Assembly (NCBI GenBank): GCA_030268105.1 | Contig: BSDZ01000094.1 | Coordinates: 3,506,501 to 3,570,500 of the forward strand | Length of the DNA stretch: 64,000 bases | Source of the DNA: Volvox africanus | Lineage: Eukaryota; Chlorophyta; Chlorophyceae; Chlamydomonadales; Volvocaceae | Direction of reading: 5' to 3' | Shown here: one piece after another, positions 59,245 through 64,000 of the stretch | Numbering within the stretch: position 1 is the first letter of the stretch | Layout of the letters: every line of letters starts with the position of its first letter | Notes under the pieces: generated by a model | Told to the model about the DNA's origin: nothing | The model's database searches: none | The model's input: only the letters and a program-made list of their open reading frames with translations | Program-made: the position numbers and the translations under genes

Positions 59245-60280
59245 ACGATAGCTTTGTTTGACTGCTGGGCTTGGTGTGGGCCGTACCCCAGGTGCGCAGG
59301 GAAGTGCTTTGGGTACAGCCGCTGTGTTGGTGCGGGGTAGGAAACAAACGTGGTAGGAAATGGAAGGGGCGACGGACGAGCCACTCCCACTCCCACTGCC
59401 GCTGCCGCTGACACTGACGTTGGTGATGGACTCTTAGACACAGGCTCCCCCCTGCTTAGCCATTCCACGTTGCCATATTAACACACCACGATAATCGATT
59501 AGTACCAACGTCATCGTAACGCAGTGGCGTACTGTATTGAGGATTTGTTGAAGCACTATGAACTGTCGCGTTGGCGTTGGGGTTGCGAGCCGATCCGCGA
59601 AGGTTGGTTGACTGGCGGGGAGGCAAGTGCTCCTCACACCCCGTCATGGACGCGAAACATGACATTACCGTTCATCAAGTACACGCTTGCGTCAAGATAT
59701 GTTGCTCCAATATATATAACTTGACGATGCTGTTGGTTGGTGAGCAAAGCGATTTGCGGCCGATACTGATTTTGGGCGCAAAGGGAGGGGTGGGCGTGGA
59801 CGGTTCAACGGTCTCGACGGAGCAAGAGTCGCCTCTTTATACTTTCTTTCTGTTGCGGCGTTTCAGGCCACCTGGAGTCTATCAGACACCTCCTCCCTCG
59901 ATTTGTCGATGTACAGTCTCAGAGGACCAAGGTGATGTCAAACCTCGCGTGTCCTATCTAGGCCTTGAAAATGGAAGTTCTTGGCCCATCAGCAGCGTAC
60001 CACTGGAATGCAGCCGCGGCGTAAACGGTGCCTAGGAAAACACACGTATGGAAAACGTACAGCTGGAACGGATAGCCCTCGAATTTCCTGGTTTGGTTTG
60101 GTGTAATTTGGAAGGGAAGCCGCCTAAACGAATCATGCTAAGTGAGGTTGCGCTGTCAACATGGAGTATGACAATACCAATCTGCATGGAAGGTCACGCG
60201 TGGTTTCGATGACGGGGGTGTCTGGTCTTCGCGGACGGAACCATGGTTGGCATTGGCTATAAGTAAAAGACATCCTGCCG
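59245..60280. other. Convergent 3' intergenic region
   Basis: No supported gene. It includes the 3' UTR of the SWIM gene (a distant TGTAA lies at 60104) and that of the minus-strand gene. A short CCACTCCCACTCCCACTG repeat lies at about 59383-59412. Confidence 0.45.
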
Positions 60281-63200
60281 TCACATTGTCGCTGACGGGC
60301 AACACACCCTTAGGTCGCCGCCACTCCATCTCTGTAACGATGCAGCGACAAGGCGGGTTACTAATTCGTTATTGGATGCTGTGTTCGTACCAGATTCCGT
60401 TATCTTGGATCCGGAGCGACTTAGTAGGAAGGTAGTTCGGAAATCCGTCAACCACTTACACCCCGTCCCCGCCCCCCGCTGCCACCACCATCCCCGCTGC
60501 CGCCGCCAGTCGTTGCTCGACCCGCTTTCGCCCGACAGCGCTGTGTCATGTAGACGAAGTTCTGGTACTGCCCCACTCGGACCACCTCCTCCTCCTGCCG
60601 ATAGGTCACATAGCCCCCAGCCCCCAGTAGACCAAAGCACCGGCTGCCTAGCGACATCAGCGCTGACGCTGGCGGCGCCCCAGCACCTATACCGTGGGGT
60701 TTGTGGGGCTCGTGTAGCCCGCCGTTTTGTCGTTCACTGTCGTAATGTTGTCCGTCATACGGCTGTCCCAGCATTGACTTCCTCTGTAATTGCAAGGGAC
60801 TGCCGCTCCGGCCCCATGCGCCAGCCGCGGCCCCACGACCGCCGAAATCAGCACCCAGGTTGCCGGGGCCAACCTCCGGCTGTGGCACATTTGTTCTCGT
60901 GCCGCGTAGATGGTAGCTGCGGTGGCCCCCAGCAGCGGCCTGACGAAACGCCTCCCCCATGATTCGTGCCGCCTCCTGCGGCAGCTGCCGCAGCCCCGGC
61001 AGTCGCGGCGGCGCCTCGGCTGCTGCTGCCTCTGCATTGACTATCGCGGCTCGTGCGAGATCCAGATGAGATCCGTCAGTTCCCGCCGCCTCAGGCGTCG
61101 TACCTGCTACCACATGCAGTTGGCCGCCCGCCGTCAACACAGACGCTGAGGTAGCGGCAGCGATGGCGGTGGCAGGGTTACCTGACCCTCCCAATGCTGC
61201 CACCGGAACGGCCCAGCCACCCGGCAGTGGCACCTGGAAACTCCGCCGATGGGAGGCACAGTTGCCGCTAGCAGTGGCTGCAGCTGCCGCGTCCGCAAAA
61301 GCCCGCTCCAGGGAGGCTACAGCCTCAGGCGGCAGGTGCTGTAGCCCTGGCAGTAACAGCGGCTGCCGTTGGGGAGAGGCAATATCCGTCCCCCTGGCAG
61401 TAGCAGCACCTGAAGGCTGTGCGCTGGCTTCCTCCGATACTCCGTTTCTTTGACTTCCTGTGGGTGCCCTTTCTGGCGGCGGCGGGGCGGCTGGCGTTGC
61501 GGAAGATCCCGCGGAGGCGACGAGGTCGAACCTTCCGGCTGCCGCCGCTGCCGCTTGCAGCGCCACGGCCTTTCGCCGTGATGCCCGCCGGGCCCGATCG
61601 GCTTGCTGCGGCGTCAGGGCTTCATCAGCTGGCCCTGTTGCTATGCTTGCTGCCGCTTCTACCGCGCTTCCCTGTCCTCCACCACCTCCAGCTTGCTCCG
61701 CTGCTGTGACTGCTGCTGCTGTCAAGCCACCTGCGGCTGCAACTGCTGTAGCTCCTTCGGCGTCAGCTGGTTGAACGCTACTGCCGCTGGCAGCGCTACT
61801 GCCCCCGTCTGTGCGGTCCGCCGTTGATTCCCTTACCGGATGCATCAGCCGAGCCCCAGGCAGCGCAAACTCTAGATCCGGTTCCGTCACATACGAATTT
61901 GGATTTGGATTCGGAATTGGATCTGAGTCCATATCCCGATCCCGACGGGGCCCATCGCCGTCATCTTCATCTCCATTCCCACCCCCCCAACCACCTGGGC
62001 TACGACTCGGCTCAACTTTGCCGCCACCGCCACCCCCACCGCCACCGCCACCGCCACCGTTGCCGTCCTTTCGCTCAGCTCTCGGACAGCTTGGCGACAT
62101 GCTCAAGGCAACCTCTATGGCTGCAGCGCTTCCCGCTGCCGCCGTCTCTGCGGGTGTCCTTCCCGATGCTGTGTCCTCCGAACCAAGGGCTGTGTGCTGT
62201 GGGTTCGGAGCCGCCGCCTTGTTGTCCTGGCTGGTGGGTTCGGGAGCGGCGGACGCCGCTTCCACTGCGGCAGCGGACATATCTGCATCCAGCAGTATCC
62301 ATCTGGCCACGGGGTGAGGCTCTGGAGGCCACAGAACGAAGTCGTCAGGGCGCAGCAGCGGACGTGGATTCCTGGGACGTAGCGGCGCCGGCTGCCGGGT
62401 TTTTAGTGCCCTCAGCCCCACGGAACGGCGCACACTCCCAGGGTCTGTTACCAGCAGTGACATCGGTACTGCCGCTCCTCCTCCTGATCCTCCTTCTCTC
62501 TTCTCTTCCGTCTGCCACCTGTCATGGCATAAGTCGGTTGCCTGCATCCCACCCAATGATGGTGTTGCCCCTGGGCCCGCACCGTGCCGGTCACTGTCCC
62601 TACCGACCCGCGGGTCGTTGCCCTCCGCAGATGGCAGTAACAAATTAGCCAGGTCCGGGCGGCGGCTGGTAGGCCTCCAGCCCAATACGGCCGCCAGCGC
62701 ACCCCGGGCCCTTCTCAGTGGGACGTCGTTTTCCCCCACCTGTTTTCCCCCAGCACCGCCGCCGCCGCCATTAGCACCGCCGCTGGCAGTGTTGACACCT
62801 GGCCCTGGGGCCCCTTCAAAAGCAGTACAGTCCAAATACATCCTCAATAGGCGCGCGACCGCGCGTGATGTTGGCACAACAGGTGAAGATCCTGAGAGCT
62901 TATTTAAGCCATTTGCCCTGGTGGCGGCAGTGGCCGTAGTAGCCACAGCTGTGGCTGTAGCTGTAATGGTATCTGTACCTGTAGCTGCGGAGTGGCTGTC
63001 CGTCATGCCACAAAGCTGTAGCAGATGGAAGGGCAGGCTGCGACCCAGCATTCCCTTCCGCAGGCCAGCCCAGTTGATGCACAGCAAATCCTGTAGCAGC
63101 AGCGCCGCCGCTGCCTCCCCTTCCATTTCCGCAACTGTTTCCGAAACCACTGCCGGTACCGGGGGCCCCGCCTGCAGCTCTGACTGCCCAATGGCGGTAG

Positions 63201-63926
63201 CGGTCACAGCCGCACGCACAAAGTCCCACAAAGCCGCCACCGCTGCCGGCGATGGCCCCACGCGTAATGGTCGCAGCTCCGCCCCCCCCACATCAGCAGG
63301 ACTCTCCCTCCCACCATCCCCACTCGCATTCCAGGTGGGGGGCTTGACGTCACTAGCTTCGGTGCCCCCGACCTCCTGAATGACGAAGAAGCGCCCGGTG
63401 GCGATACCAGCGCTCTCCGGGGGGACCGCTGCGGCCGGTGCAGGTGGCGAATGGTCTGCTCTCTCCACCTCGCGTACGACGGCGGCCAGCAGCATATCCT
63501 CTCGGTGTCGGTGTGCCTCCGAATGCAATGGCAGCAGGTTGGGCAGGCGCCGCAGGCCACCGCGGGCGACGGGAAAGCAGGGGGATGGCTGCCAATAGCA
63601 CAGGGACTCGGGTACAGCATCTTTGGCGATGATGCCGCCAAACACGTCCACGAGCAGATTGGCCTGACGCTGAAGCTGCGGCGGCAGCAGTGGGGATGAT
63701 AACTGATCATCGTTGCTTTCGTTGCTGCTGACAGCGGCGGCGGCGGCGGCGGCGACTGCCCTCCGCCACACCACTTCCCGGAGGATAGCCTCATCCGTCG
63801 GGTCTGAGAGGGGCGATAGCTGTGTAGGCGCCGCCGTTTCCCCTTTGGCTGGATTTGAGCCGAAAGTAAGGGGGGAATCCGCGGGCATTGATGCTACGGC
63901 GGCGGTTGCTTGGCGGGTCTCCCGCA
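60281..63926 (-). CDS. Large low-complexity protein, 3' two exons (5' end unresolved)
   Basis: A huge exon, 63926 to 60460, is open in one frame, and a 51-bp last exon, 60331-60281, ends in TGA. The exon start is a probable acceptor (CATTTCCTAG), with TAA in frame just upstream near 63972. ATG 63888 is an alternative start, so the gene may begin here or to the right of the window. The donor is the consensus GGT|GTAAGT; without splicing the protein ends four residues later (VSG). Ordered-looking pieces: LLVDVFGGIIAKDAVPESLC, GRFFVIQEVG, ALWDFVRAAVTATAI, LLLQDLLCINWAGLRKGM, ARLLRMYLDCTAFEG, PDDFVLWPPEPHPVARWILL, LLPGLQHLPPEAVASLERAF and, nearly the same, LPGLRQLPQEAARIMGEAFR. The rest is Ala/Gly/Ser-rich, with poly-Gly near the middle. 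No family is recognised. The two similar LPGLxxLPxEA segments suggest an internal repeat. Confidence 0.6.
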
Positions 63927-64000
63927 CTAGGAAATGGGGTGACGTGACATAAGCGGTGACATAAAGCACTTATCCAAGGTGGAGGGGTTTCCTAATCGTG

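Noticed and set aside
58458..59468. 336-codon minus-strand frame
   Set aside because: Antisense to the last SWIM exon and its 3' UTR; it crosses intron and intergenic DNA without a coding signature.
61811..63379. Several plus-strand frames of 160-270 codons
   Set aside because: All are shadows of the minus-strand low-complexity exon.
1..64000. CRISPR arrays, tRNA or rRNA genes
   Set aside because: I saw no regularly spaced repeats with unique spacers and no recognisable tRNA or rRNA sequence; no covariance search was possible.

Overview
The window looks like nuclear DNA of a volvocine green alga (Volvox or a close relative); this is inferred, not proven. The grounds are GC-rich, Ala/Ser/Gly/Pro-rich coding exons set in AT-rich DNA full of microsatellites, many short GT-AG introns, TGTAA motifs shortly after several stop codons (the usual volvocine poly(A) signal), a recognisable intraflagellar-transport gene, and a Raf-like PB1-kinase typical of green algae. 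I assembled the gene models by hand from reading frame, intron phase and splice consensus. When I say a model is phase-consistent, I mean that every intron phase and the total length close to whole codons.

Layout. 1-8.5 kb: the last two exons of an unrecognised plus-strand gene (679-2212), a decayed coding-like stretch (about 4.8-5.75 kb), and a Glu/Ala-repeat ORF (6342-8549). 8.5-20 kb: a gene-poor stretch of microsatellites and palindromic tetranucleotide runs. It holds one intact-ended CACTA-like DNA transposon (12188-16477) with 27-bp inverted ends, an AAT target-site duplication, arrays of a GCGTTAGG-type motif inside both ends and a damaged ten-exon passenger gene. 20-30 kb, minus strand: a 12-exon, 1338-residue PB1-domain Raf-like kinase (27779 to 20021), with an unrecognised four-exon gene (30031 to 28046) upstream of it. 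30.5-34.5 kb, plus strand: a five-exon low-complexity protein with a 22-bp microexon.

35.9-54.4 kb forms a ciliary/centriolar neighbourhood. IFT54 (12 exons, 532 residues) converges on an intronless organelle-targeted SAM methyltransferase (minus strand). That gene diverges, across a 629-bp shared promoter interval, from a nine-exon gene for a 2837-residue protein. The N-terminal coiled coil of the large protein resembles the centriole protein CEP295/Ana1. 55.5-59.2 kb: a nine-exon SWIM zinc-finger protein. 60.3 kb to the right edge: a minus-strand gene with a huge low-complexity exon.

The most interesting items are the CACTA-like element with its passenger gene, the CEP295/Ana1-like candidate next to IFT54, the PB1-kinase architecture, and the unassigned SWIM protein. 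The low-complexity exons make unrelated frames stay open on both strands, so most other ORFs here are shadows.
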